From contig NC_080577.1 in assembly GCF_029962835.1 (NCBI RefSeq), positions 744,001 to 808,000 on the forward strand: a stretch of 64,000 nucleotides of DNA, written 5' to 3'. Below the pieces are notes generated by a model, which saw only the letters and a list, made by a program, of their open reading frames with translations, had not been told where the DNA came from and did no database searches. Numbering within the stretch: the first letter of the stretch is position 1; every line of letters starts with the position of its first letter. Of the stretch, positions 1 through 11,100 are shown piece by piece. Position numbers and translations under genes: made by a program. This stretch comes from Magnolia sinica. Lineage: Eukaryota > Streptophyta > Magnoliopsida > Magnoliales > Magnoliaceae.

Positions 1-524
1 AAAAAGTGCCAGACATCAGTGCTAAGATCTTTCAGCATGTGGGATTTTTGGAAGTCCATCTATGGTGGGAGCAGCCGATTGATGGTCTGGCTCTGTTTGT
101 TAGAAAGATCAACGGTCTGGATCAGTGAACTGTGGACTCCTATTTGTCCAAACGGAAAGCCTGTGTATCTTTGCACCCGGAGATGGGTGGACCATTAGTC
201 CATAAACCAAAAATCTCTTTGATGGGTCAATCTTATTCAGTCAATTTCTGGCTTACAAATAGATGGTTCAGACGGGAAATACAACTGTACGGAATATCTT
301 TGGAACATGGTCCAGCTACAGTGGGAGCCAAGAGATCGATTGTCTGGCGTTTTTCTTTTATTGCTAAGACTAACGGTCATCTAATTCACTCCCAAAAGTG
401 AAAGCCTCTGCAAATATCCTCCTCTTATAAAATCCTCTTCCGGAATATGAATCTCTGTTTTTTATCTGGTTGACATGCATGGCTGATGAAAGTCCACACA
501 TGTGTAGCCCATTTATCTCTAGGG
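1..524. other. upstream non-coding region
   Basis: No gene is recognisable here. The open frames are short and lack family motifs. A TATAAAA motif at about 426-432 could serve an alternative upstream transcription start, but the element at 710 lies closer to the receptor-kinase start codon. Confidence 0.5.
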
Positions 525-717
525 TGACGTCACGTGGTTCTGTTTGTCCACACAACGGACACGTGTCACCACTACCAATCAGATCATTGATTATGGTCGG
601 CTACAATTGGAAGGATTTTCAAAGTTTAGCTCAACTACCACGCCACACGTGTTAATGTCCACTGTTCTTACCACACTCGTACATACCACTGTTTTCCATG
701 CTTCTCCCCTTAAATAC
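525..717 (+). promoter_or_regulatory. G-box/ABRE-like promoter cluster of the receptor kinase
   Basis: Three CACGTG cores lie at 531-536, 560-565 and 646-651. The first overlaps a TGACGTCA palindrome at 525-532, and the second sits in a GGACACGTGTC context. A TATA-like TTAAATAC lies at about 710-717, some 70 bp before the start codon at 784, which is a usual plant spacing. G-box/ABRE cores bind bZIP and bHLH factors, and TGACGTCA is a bZIP (TGA/CREB-like) site. The cluster suggests ABA, stress or light responsiveness; that is inference. Confidence 0.5.
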
Positions 718-783
718 AAAAACCTCATTCCTACGATTATATGGTTTAAGCCGTACACGTACGGAGCATTTCACGAGCCATTG

Positions 784-3700
784 ATGCCCATGGCTGCTTC
801 TTGCCTAGCTACGTTCTTTCTAGTTCTTGCAGGTCTGGTGGGTTGGCGATCGAGACTGGTGCTGGGTCAGGTTCCACTCGGATCAAGGTTGTTGGCTGAA
901 GAGAACCAGGCATGGGTTTCCGACAATGGAACCTTTGCTTTTGGGTTTACTTCAATGGATTCGCCGGATGAAATGCAACTAGCGATTTGGTACGCTGCAC
1001 TTCCCGGTGATCGTATTATAGCTTGGTCTGCTAACAGGTAAGTTGGAAACGAACAAAGAAGGATTTTTCAATGGAATATAACATAACTGAATTTGGGTTG
1101 TTTTCATGATTCCATTGCTGCTGGCTTGTGTTTTTGTACTCTTAAGAACGCAAGTGGCGGTACCATGATTTCACTCCTGGCTGATCCATGAAAAAATAGA
1201 AACTAAAGCTGCATGCTTGTTGTTTCTTGGGCTAGTTTGGATATGTGGATTCGGTGAATAATTTCCATGGCCGCCGTAGAAATTAATATTCAAATTCTGA
1301 CTGTGAATAAGACTATATAACTTGTCAAATTCAAGTTTTGAAACGAACCCAACTGTCTTATTAGTGGAAAACAAGTTTCATTTCTGAATGGATTTTGTGT
1401 TTCCCAAAAGCAGCTTTAAATGAATTACAGTCCTACCTCTGCTGTTTGAATTCTAAGAATCTGTAATGTCATGGGAGGACTGCATCTCTCACTGTACAAG
1501 TACTGTCATCATGCGTCACACTTGCAAATGTAAAACTTGTGAATTAGATCTGGGCTTCATCCAGATATTCTACCTATAAATATGTGACTGCTTCACCCTT
1601 TGAGTGCGCCACACTTCACAAAGTAAAAAATAAAATAAAAATCTATTCATTCCTTTGTTTTGACATGCTGTGACGCTGACCCACCTGAGGTGTGGAATGA
1701 TCTTATTTCTCTTCCAGAAGGTCCAAACAGAGTACAATCGCTATGGAAAGTTCAGATCCCACACACGTGTCACATTTTGACACATGGTGGATGTAGCAAA
1801 CCTCCCTATAGAAAGGCTAAGTTTGTAATGGCGTGTTATGAAAAAGGCTATTCTCGTCAATATTTGAAATGGGTGTGTTACGTAAAGCATCGGTTACCAC
1901 CAAAACCGTTACGTATCGCCCCTTATTGGGCTGTTTTGGGTTGAGACGGCCGATACAACCGCATCATTCATGGGCGATACTAATACGTACTGATTTCGGA
2001 CGATACATTAAACCTTGATTCCAGTTATTTCTCCGAAATGCTACGCCCTTCTAAACGATACCGTTTTCAGGTCATTTGACTCAGTCAACGATTTCCTCTC
2101 TCCTCTCGATTTCCTATCTCTGTAGAAATTCCCCCGTCGGAAGAGGCGCCGTCCTAGCCCTCGACACCACCGGAAATCTTGTACTCACCGACCGCCAGTC
2201 CCTCGTATGGACGTCAAACACCTCCGGCATAGGCGTAAAGTCCGCCGTGATGTCAGATTCCGGCAACCTTGTCCTCCGCAACAGCTCCCTCCACGTGCTC
2301 TGGCAGAGCTTCTCCCACCCGTCTGACACACTCCTCCCCGGCCAACCGCTAACAGTTTCCTTGGAACTCACCACTGCCACGTCACCCTCCCGCGGTGGCT
2401 ACTACTCTTTAAAGATGCTTCAGGAACCTACGTCCCTTAGCCTAGCCCTCACTTACAACTTGCCGGAATCCAACACCTCATCGCCGGAATCCTTATCCAA
2501 TTATTCATATTGGTCGAGCCCGGAGATTTCCAACGCAACGGGCGATGTCGTTGCTCTCCTTGATGAAGGTGGCAACTTCGGCATCATGTACGGTGCGTCG
2601 CCTGCCGGAACTGTGTATGTCTACAAGAACGACGGCGGCGACGGTGTGGGATCCAGCAGCGGAGACCGACTGGTCCTCCGCCGTGTCACGATCGAGGCAA
2701 ACGGGAATTTGCGTCTCTACCGATGGGATGGCAGCGTCAATGGGTCCCGCCAGTGGATTGCAGACTGGGCAGCATTGTCAAGCCCGTGTACGATCGCCGG
2801 GATATGCGGCAATGGGATCTGCAATTTGGATGGGAGCAAGAACAATACCAGCTGTACTTGCCCGCTGGGGAATTCTACGAAGGGCCCCACCGGCGGCGGA
2901 TGTTTGTCGAACTCAATACCTCCAGTGCCTGGGGACTGCAGCGCTCCGATATCTAGATTCAAGATCGTGACATTTCTGCAGACGAAATACTACTTTTCAG
3001 AATCTTCAGTCATCGCGAATTACAGCAGTGGCGTCTTGACGAGCTCTAAATGTGGGGAATCTTGCCTCTTTGACTGCGAATGTGTGGGGTCCATTTACGG
3101 GCTGTTGGAGGAGAAGACGTACTGTTGGACTCTGAGGAGTATGGTGTTTGGAGGATTGCAGGATCCAAGCTCGACCCTCTTCGTGAAGGTCAGAATCAAT
3201 GGCTCGGTGACTACGGTGATACCAAGAGGAAGGTCCGGCGATCCCCACTCTAGAGAGTCCGACGGCCATCGTGAACGGGTTCTAGTAATTCCCATCGTTG
3301 TCTGCATTTCTGTTATCATTGCTTTTCTCTGCTTCTTATTGTATCAGAGTGTAAGCAAAAGGACAGCACAGTGGAATGCGACCGATAGCTGTCTTGCAGT
3401 ACCAGGGGCGCCTCGGAATTTTGGTTACCGAGATCTGCAGATCGCAACCAATAATTTCTCTGAATTACTTGGCACCGGTAAGGCAAACATTTTTTATCTT
3501 TTATGTTTTTTTTTTTTCATCAGTTCTTTTCTGCACTTCAATGACTTGATATGGATGGCCTGGTCTTTCTTAGAATTGAGGAAGGTTTTTGCAGTGATGT
3601 ATGTTCTAAAACTTGGATCTGATGAGGGAATCGGTCTCTCAGTTTCTGAATTTGATTCAGCTGATTCAGTGAGAAACTTCATACTAGAGTATGACATGGC

Positions 3701-6700
3701 GGGCATGCACTCAGCAACTGTGCATGTAACTAAAATTAAACAATCTAAATTGCAGGACCCAGTTTAAATAATTTATAATCTGAAAATATGATGGGATGGA
3801 CGATCCTAATCTCTAATTAAGGGACATTTGTTTTTTGAATTTGGACTTTTGAATATTTTCCATTTCAGTTGTCCACCAGACGTTCAAAAATCGGTGAGAT
3901 AGAACATACATAAATTTGCAGTTACAACCCATCTAAATTGGATTTGTGCGGTTTCATTTGAGCTACGTGCATGCCATGGGTACTTTAAAAAAATAAAATA
4001 AAATAAAATAAAAATTGGATGCATGCACATGAAACATCACTCTGCCATAGTTCCAAAGTTTTTCTCTTCTATATAAATCAACCTAGTTCATTGAATCAGT
4101 GACTCAGTACTCAATGCCTGATCAAACTGATTTCACTCAGCTGGAGTTCCTGAATAAGGTTGCAAATTTGCAATCACGTGGGTGACATTAGTTTGCAATT
4201 TTGGCATAGATTACACTTAGATGAAAACTGGACCACTGTACAATTCATATAGTATTTTTTCACAATTCACATAGTAATTCACATAAGTCCCCTGTTTCAT
4301 TTGCTTACCCTATTTCCCATTCTGAAAGCTGAATTAGTACAAATGCGTGCTATTTAACTTCCCAGGATGGAAATGGGTGTGCGCAAATCAATCAGGTGGG
4401 TGCAAATAGTGGCTCCCTTGTTTAATTTCAGGTACTCCATTCCTTTTTTCTTTCTTTTTTTTAAAGGTGGCTTTGGAAGTGTTTATAAGGGAAGCCTTGG
4501 GGATGGTACACTGGTTGCAGTGAAGAAACTGGAGAGAGTCTTACCCCATGGGGAGAAGGAATTCATTACAGAAGTAAACACCATTGGCTCCATGCATCAC
4601 ATGAACTTGGTTCACCTCTGCGGGTTCTGCTCTGCGGGGCCACATAGGTGCGCAGCTGACATAAAAAAGCTTACCTTATTTCATCAAAATCTTCTTGCAG
4701 AGATTTTCGTTTAAATTCATCTAAGGTTAGACCAAACAATCAGGGCCCATTTGGTAGAGTGCATAGATGCCAATTGCACCCTTTTTAAAATGGTGCCCAC
4801 TTAAATAGGAAAACCACGCTTTCTTTTGAAAGAGTGGAAAACTCATTACTCACAGAGCTACATGGAGCAAGTTCCTTGAGTCATGCTCCAAATGGTAGGT
4901 GTGGTTGTTTCTTCAAATAAAAGAGAGAAGTACGATGACCATTTGAGCCTGTGACCATCAGCTCAATGCAAATTTAGTTGCACCCAAACATGCCTTAAAA
5001 TCACCCTGATTGTTATTCATTTTACAGGCTTTTGGTGTATGAGTTTACAAGTAATGGGTCATTGGATAAATGGATATTCCCTTCATATATTAACCGTGGC
5101 CGGCTACTGGACTGGAAAACTCGCTTTGGAATTGCTGTTGGCACTGCCCAAGGGATCGCATACTTTCATGAGCAATGCCGGGATCGTATTATACACTGCG
5201 ACATTAAGCCTGAGAATATACTCCTGGATGAGAATTTCTGTCCAAAGGTTTCAGATTTTGGACTTGCCAAATTGATGGGCAGAGAGCACTCTCATGTTGT
5301 CACCATGGTTAGAGGCACTAGAGGCTACTTGGCTCCTGAGTGGGTCAGCAATCGACCTATCACTGTTAAAGCCGACGTGTACAGCTACGGAATGCTGCTT
5401 CTTGAGATTATTGGAGGCCGTAGGAACATCGACATGTCTTTGCAGGCAGAAGATTTCTTCTACCCTGGTTGGGCATACAAGGTACACTTCTTTAAAATCT
5501 CCCACTTTTTTTTTTTTTTCTCAGATTGCAATTCAAACTCAAACAGTTTCTTGAGGACCATTATCTAGATAGCCCAGTACCTTGCCAAGGAGCAGCACCA
5601 CCTGAGATCCACTAGCATGCGTGTATGTGCCAACAATTTAAGTGCACCTTGGGTCCTGCAATGAATAACCCATTGGTTATTATTACTAGGAGTGGGTATG
5701 GCACGTCGGGTGCATGTTGAGCTACGAGGGGACAGCGAACAAAGAGAGAGATTCATAAGGGGGAGAGAGGAAAAAAAAAAAAAAAAAGACAGGTGGAAGG
5801 AAAGATAGGGGCAGAGAAGGGAATAATGGGTGACCTATCATTATTGTTTCCCTTGCTATGGCCCACTCGAGTCCTGATTCACTTAATTTTTGGGTTGACA
5901 TCCTAACATGGGCTGATGCAGTAAGTGAATGGAGTGGATGTCACACATTCATAAGGACGGCCCCCCAGAGAGCCTTTCTCTCACTCCCTCCCTAATTAGT
6001 TAGGCAAGATGAGAGATTGCTGAGGACTACACGCATTAACAGGAGCGAAAGGAAGTGGGTGCAATCTATGCCTGTGGTAAAATCTCAACCGTTCCTTGCC
6101 AAGAAGTTACATTTTATGATGAATTTGCACTCTCTTAACTAATCTTGTGAAAACTAATTGCAAGGGCAAAAATACCCAAAGCTATTGGTGTTATCTATGG
6201 TAGAGCTTTTTATTTTTGTTTAATGTTTTTCTCTGTTACCACGCCTATGGCAGTGACTGTTGAAATGAATTGCAAGTAGTTCAAAAAGGATATGACCAAA
6301 TTACAATTACCTTCTTTGAGATTCATCACAATCTGGTCCTTCCCTCTCTATTGAACTGATCAGTGCAATCCAATTCAATAGCATCTCAATGCAGCCTAAT
6401 ATACTAACTGTGTCAAATTTACTATTTTTCTCCAGGAAATGACTAATGCAACGCCGATGAAGGCCGCTGATAGAAGGCTAAAAGGCGAGGTGGAAGAAGA
6501 GGAGCTAGTGAGGGCTATGAGTGTAGCCTTCTGGTGTATACAAGATGAGGTATGGATGAGGCCATCAATGGGAGAAGTGGTGAAGATGTTGGAAGGGTCA
6601 GCTGAGATCAAGGCGCCTCCTATGCCAAATGCAGTTTTGGAGTTGGTTGAGGAAGGTCTAGACCATGTGTACAAGACCATGAAGAGGGAGTTCACCCACA

Positions 6701-6855
6701 ACAGCTCCTCCACGTCCAATAGCCATCTTGTTGGAGGGTTGCATCATGTCCCCAAGGCCATGAAGAGGCAGGCCACTCACCAGAGCTCCTTCACAATCAA
6801 TAGCCATCCATCATCACAGGCTACCTGCAGTTACTCAACCATGTCACCCAGATAA
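784..6855 (+). CDS. G-type lectin S-receptor-like Ser/Thr protein kinase (At5g24080-like)
   Basis: Plasma-membrane receptor-like kinase: the ectodomain would bind an extracellular ligand and the kinase would signal inside. Exons are 784-1037, 2126-3477, 4467-4647, 5028-5481 and 6436-6855. All introns are GT-AG with matching phases, giving 886 residues. I see a signal peptide (about 1-30), a bulb-type mannose-lectin domain across exons 1-2, an S-locus/EGF-like Cys cluster (CGNGIC, CTCP), a PAN-like Cys region and a membrane helix at about 470-494. The kinase has the loop GTGGFGSVYKG at about 534, Lys555 in VAVKK, catalytic Asp654 in IIHCDIKPEN and Asp672 in DFG, then APEW. HCD in place of HRD makes it a non-RD kinase, a type linked in plants to immune receptors. 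The tail ends in TCSYSTMSPR, as in At5g24080. A second ATG at 790 is an alternative start. No frameshift or premature stop is seen. The ligand is unknown. Confidence 0.93.
1868..2025. repeat. TATCG/CGATA-rich dispersed repeat in intron 1 of the kinase gene
   Basis: Intron 1 (1038-2125) is otherwise unremarkable AT-rich sequence. This stretch is dense in CGATAC/GTATCG words and resembles segments at 16620-16850, 19255-19968 and 22495-22620. It ends about 100 bp before the exon 2 acceptor. The element class was not determined. Confidence 0.4.
3478..4466 (+). other. intron 2 of the receptor kinase gene
   Basis: This 989-bp intron splits the glycine-rich loop codon in GTGGFG. The exon 2 reading frame stays open by chance for about 290 bp into it, but the frame past 3477 has no kinase homology. 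It holds a short A/AAAT-rich tract near 3990 and a pyrimidine tract before the acceptor at 4465-4466. No mobile element is recognised. Confidence 0.75.
4743..4994. mobile_element. Tourist-like MITE candidate in intron 3 of the kinase gene
   Basis: The left end reads GGGCCCATTTGG and the right end, reverse-complemented, reads GGCATGTTTGGG. Subterminal GTGCA/TGCAC words are inverted as well. The left flank is TCA and the right flank TTA, an imperfect 3-bp target duplication of the PIF/Harbinger type. A further inverted ACAATCAGGG lies just outside or overlapping (about 4735 and 5006). It fills most of the 380-bp intron 3 (4648-5027). Confidence 0.45.
5482..6435 (+). other. intron 4 of the receptor kinase gene
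   Basis: The 954-bp intron lies between codons (phase 0). It contains an A17-18 homopolymer near 5771 and purine-rich sequence around 5740-5820. No coding or clear transposon signature is seen. Confidence 0.7.
6655..6816 (+). repeat. in-frame 81-bp tandem duplication in the kinase C-terminal tail
   Basis: Two consecutive 27-codon units, 6655-6735 and 6736-6816 (residues 821-847 and 848-874), align without gaps. Shared anchors are GL-HV-K-MKR followed by a Ser-rich stretch ending in NSH. The units have diverged at many positions, so the duplication is old but stays in frame. The Arabidopsis relative, as I recall it, has one such unit before the conserved terminus. Confidence 0.75.
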
Positions 6856-8689
6856 CAATGGTGGGCTACACTAGGACCTGCATCGCACATATGACTAGAA
6901 CGAGCAGCGAAACTGACTTTTGGGCTCCGAGCTATTTGTGGATGAATGGATGGGACTGTCAACTGTAAACTACACATTCTAAAGGGGATACGATCAAAGC
7001 ATTGAATGAAATTAAAGTATATGGACATTCATTTTTCATCATTTTATCACTATTTTGTAATCTTTAAAATCATACAAGCATTGAATTTTAAGTTTTCAAA
7101 AATAAAAAATAAATCTTCAAGCTTTGAATTTTAAGTTTATTAACTCAAATAAGAGAAATACCAGGATGTTTCTTTTTAACCACTTTCATCACTCTCTGGT
7201 GGAATTCAGGACGGGGAAACTAGAGTGGGGGGAAAAGTCTCGTAATCTTTTGAGTATCGAGATGGCCGGTAACCTCATTAGGAACGCACCTCCCATGTGG
7301 TTTAGAATGAGTATCCACATAGCCAGAATTTACTACGGGGACTGAATTCTACAAGGAATAGTCCGAGAACCGACGTGCGGGCGTACACCCAGCTTGGCCC
7401 AATCCTAACTGGGCCAAACACAGAAGGCCCAAATGGCGCCTGAAAACATGGGTGGAACCTGTGCCAGAAAATTGATAAAATCCCTATTTCCCAATCAAAT
7501 GTTCCTAATCTATCCGTTTATCAAGCAGGCCACGTATGCACAAAGAAAAATAGATAACTTAGAAGGAATGAAATCACATGCATGATTCATAAAGGAGGAT
7601 TTGAATGACACGTTTGTAGGATACAACATATACATCTGAAGTTGTGTTGGGCTAGTTGGCTGGCCGTGGTCAGGTTAAAATGACTTGAGCCTAAGCCCAG
7701 CTTGGAAATTTAACAAGCCATGCACGTTAGGCCAAGCCGATCTGTCCAGGTCCATTCCAAAGCCAGAATGGGCTTGTCTTGACACCCTTACCACCCAACA
7801 ACGTGTGGGAAATACTCAACTTAAAATTAAACAGTCCAAATGGTAAGTCCCACTTAAATGGATGATAAACCAAATACACGAGAAAAATACAACTCAAAAT
7901 TCAACCATCCAAATGGTGGGCCCACTTTATATGGATCATAGATCAATATAAATAGTGAAAGGATAATTTGAATGTCAGATTCTAGAATTCAATTTTAAAG
8001 TAGTACATTAATTTTCAAATAGAGTTTAAAATTATTTTATATTAACATGCACTTACCCACTTAGGTTAAAAATCTGTACAAAACAAAACCAAACTATAAT
8101 TTTTAGTTCCGGTCCTTTTCTTCTCTTTTTTAAAAGACATAGCAAAAAATCTTTGTTATATGCAAAGAGCCTCTTAGTAAATACATTATTTTTATGTTGT
8201 TATATGGCCTTTTGCGCAGTCAAGTATCACCGGCTAGGGTACCTCTGGGCTCTGGCCTGGATCGAGTCTGGGTTCAGGCACACCAATGCTCCTCCCCTGC
8301 GTCAATTTCTCTCCTGTAGATTTTCAATCACTAATCTGGACAGTCCATTGATTCATCCAAAAGAAGTTATCGTCAAAACATGCAATCCATTAAGGAAGGC
8401 CCACTTTTAGGATCCTTCCTCTCCAGAGAGTCATTTTGATGGGATGATAATGCTTAGGATCCTTCTGTCAATGTGATTTTTTTTTTCGTGATTACCCGTG
8501 AAGAGTGGGTTGACCTGATGGACGGTCCAGATGGATGATAGCAGTGTCCACCTGTTCAAAGGAATCGTGCGTGTAAGCTTGAGTGCACCAGGGTGCATTT
8601 GAAGAATGAGCAGGTGGCTGAGCGGACATGTAGAATATGTCATGATGAGGCCAGAGGGACGCGGATTAGGTGAGGCAGGAGTAACAGGT
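6856..8689. other. 3' flank and intergenic sequence, no gene seen
   Basis: The kinase 3' UTR and poly(A) region should lie in the first few hundred bases. The rest is AT-rich with scattered short phrases of the dispersed 'gggccca' repeat family (for example near 7910). No recognisable domain occurs in any frame. Confidence 0.6.
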
Positions 8690-9030
8690 TGTTATACATC
8701 CAAATCTTCGGTGGACCACACATTAAGGATTGAATTCCCACCATTAAAAACTTCCTGGGCCACAAAAGTTTTGGATCAAACTGATATTTGTGTTTTGTTT
8801 TCATCCAGTTCTTTGTGACCTTATCAACATTATCAACACGTTGGATGGCAAATAAACATTATAGCAGGCCTTATGAAGTTTTTAATAGTGGTTGTTCAAT
8901 TCCAACTGTTTTCTATAATATGGTTCACCTGAGATTTTGATTCTTGGGACCATGAACTGAAATGATGTGGCAAAACGGATGGATGGTATAGATATACACC
9001 ACGTACATCGAGGTGGGCCCTGCAGTGAGG
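8690..9030 (+). repeat. member of the abundant 'gggccca/gatgtttattt' dispersed repeat family
   Basis: It shows the family's ordered phrases: a note of a GTGGACCACA word, CCACCATTAAAAACTTCC, AAAAGTTTTGGATCAA, a GACCTTATCAAC word, GTTGGATGGCAAATAAACAT, then GTTTTTAAT and GGTGGGCCC. The same order recurs near 18740, 38180, 42375 (inverted), 48250, 55650, 57340, 61790 and 62470. The superfamily is unknown. Confidence 0.6.
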
Positions 9031-9081
9031 ACCTCACCGACTAAGCTGTTATCCCTGCCTCCCCTAATCGGTGCTCACCCG

Positions 9082-9109
<28 letters not shown>
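9082..9109. repeat. poly(T) tract
   Basis: A near-pure T homopolymer of about 28 bases. A poly(A) tract at about 9354-9371 lies some 270 bp downstream. Confidence 0.8.
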
Positions 9110-9112
<3 letters not shown>

Positions 9113-9175
9113 GGGTCGTAAGAAGCGACGTTTGGTTGATGATGTCTACCTTTTAAGTATCTGAGCTGCTGACCT

Positions 9176-9345
9176 CAATCATGGGGTGGGCCTTCCCATC
9201 ATTTGGCTGCGCTAGCCATTCATTTGGTTCCTCGGTGGCTCAATCATTGGATGGGCGCCTCTATCATTGGGCTGCCTTCGCCCTTCATTTGGCTGGTTGG
9301 TTGGCTTAATCATGGGATGGGCCTTGCCATCATGGTCGTACATCC
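9176..9345 (+). repeat. degenerate ~65-bp tandem repeat, about 2.6 copies
   Basis: Units begin at 9176, 9241 and 9307. Each starts with (C/T)AATCAT and then GG-TGGGC, followed by CATTTGGCTG-like words. It lies between the poly(T) and poly(A) tracts. Confidence 0.6.
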
Positions 9346-9559
9346 CCATCATTAAAAAAAAAAAAAAAAAAGTAAAAAAGTTAAAAAAAGTCAGAAATAA
9401 AATGATTTGACGCCCGGATGCCGACTAAATACTGCCCCCGCCTCGACCAAGCTGTCTGCCTTACATAGTGAGATTTAATTGGGCAGTCAGAGACAGAGCC
9501 ATGCATGGCATTTTTGAAAGATTTTCTGTCCTTCATGTGATTGGGCTAATCTCTGATAG

Positions 9560-9915
9560 TAGCTTGGCCGAACAGATCCCATGGGATTAGGAGGGATGGG
9601 ATGGATTTTAAGGTAATGATGGTGGTGCCGGTGGATTGGTTTAAGATCCATGGGATTGTTATATCCCAGGATAAGTTCATCGAGTCTGTTTGGCACGCCC
9701 GGCAAATCCCAGGATTTTACCTTCCAATCCATTCAACCAAACACGCCCCAGTTTTAAGGCAATGATGGTGATGTTAGTAGATTGTTTTAAGATCCATGAG
9801 ATTACTTCTATCCCAGGACAAGTTCACCGGGACTGTTTGGCTCGTCATGCATATCCCAGGGTATCGGGGTCTCATCCCTCCTAAAACCGTGGGATCGGTT
9901 TGGCCAACCAGGCCC
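9560..9915. mobile_element. Tourist-like MITE, copy 1
   Basis: Same element as 60614-60975. Shared anchors include CCCATGGGATTAGGAGGGAT, TTTAAGATCCATGGGATT, AAGTTCACCGGG and GGCTCGTCATGCATATCCCA. The right end GGCCAACCAGGCCC is followed by TAA. The left terminal bases are eroded, so the left edge is set by homology to copy 2. Confidence 0.7.
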
Positions 9916-9918
9916 TAA

Positions 9919-10996
9919 TATAATCTTCCAATCTGACCGGCCAAATGAGCCCTGAGAGTAATTAGAAGCGGGACGACACTCCATCCTAATTTGACCTGGG
10001 AGAGGGATTACTTGGTGATTCAATGCAATGTTAGATTGAGCCACGTACTACTCTAAGTGCAAAGACGTACACAAGGCATGTTTGAAAGCAACCCGTAACA
10101 GCACTATCATGCCAGCACATATGTCCTTCTCAAATATCTCAAACTGATGTGACAGAATTTAATAAGATAATAAACTATTACTAGAGATGAGTGATCGTAC
10201 AGTGTATATAAGACTGAATAACTATCACACATGATTTGTGTGGCCCAATATTTTATATCAGCGCCAGTATTGTAGCACAATCAAAATCTGTTACCCAAGT
10301 AAATTGCTTCCTCTGACCCCAAGGATATAAATAGTGTGCTTGGATTTTCAGTTCCAACTGTTGATACCCATGTCTTTCCAGATCATTGGTCCCCGAGTAA
10401 ATTGCGGACTGCCCGGAAACAGCCATGCTGGCCACATGGGTAGGACTTTGATGAGACCGACATCTCCACCAGCTGAAAAGAAAACTCAGGCTACGGCACA
10501 TGAAGTAGCTGGATGGAACACCCACAGTTGGTTTTGTGCAAGGGCTATTACAACGTTTACATGACATCCAGTCCATTCATATGATGTGCCTCCTTTGGAT
10601 TAAAGAGTAACCCAAAATGACAGTATTTGAAAACTCAGGAGGCCATACCACATGTACTTAAAAGGTTTTACGTATAATTTTTTTTGGATGATCCATCAAG
10701 GCCAAACAAGGGATGGTACGTGGATTTCATGCCAGTCGAAGTGTTTTCGTGTGTTAGAGAAAATAACCCAGGTATAAAATACCATATGCTCGATGGATGG
10801 TGTGGGTTTCAAGCACGTTAAGTGTTTGCCGTGTGGTAGAGAAAATAACCTGAGTGGGTACCAACTGCATTGTACGCAAGCGTTTTTCTCCCGAAACCTT
10901 CCCCACTTAAATATTCTAGTCGTGACTGACCTTGGACCTTTGTCGGTGGACCATTTCTATTAACCATCTATCGGCAGGCCACAAAATAAAGGGTTA
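9919..10996. other. intergenic, nothing recognised
   Basis: Overlapping short frames at 10253-10576 on both strands have no recognisable domain. No repeat structure is obvious apart from two similar 'gtgttagagaaaataacc' phrases near 10745 and 10832. Confidence 0.5.
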
Positions 10997-11100
10997 GTGC
11001 TGTTTGGGAGCATGGATTTGGAACATCCTGGATTTAAAATTCCCTTTGATTTGAAATCCTCCTGTTGTGTTTGGCATCCTTAATAATTCTTTTGAGGACA
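10997..11100 (-). mobile_element. terminal fragment of the MITE found at 61204-61750
   Basis: It starts after a TTA with a TGTTTGGGAGCATGGATTT end and continues with ATTTGAAATCCTC and TGTTGTGTTTGGCA. This matches the right end of the 61204-61750 element read on the other strand. The opposite end was not found. Confidence 0.55.

Noticed and set aside
1660-1944. 94-codon frame in kinase intron 1
   Set aside because: Overlaps the TATCG-rich dispersed repeat and has no domain; the lectin coding joins exons 1 and 2 across it.
3478-3767. Extension of the kinase exon 2 reading frame to 3767
   Set aside because: The frame stays open by chance; the P-loop continues at 4467 after a GT-AG intron and the extension has no kinase similarity.
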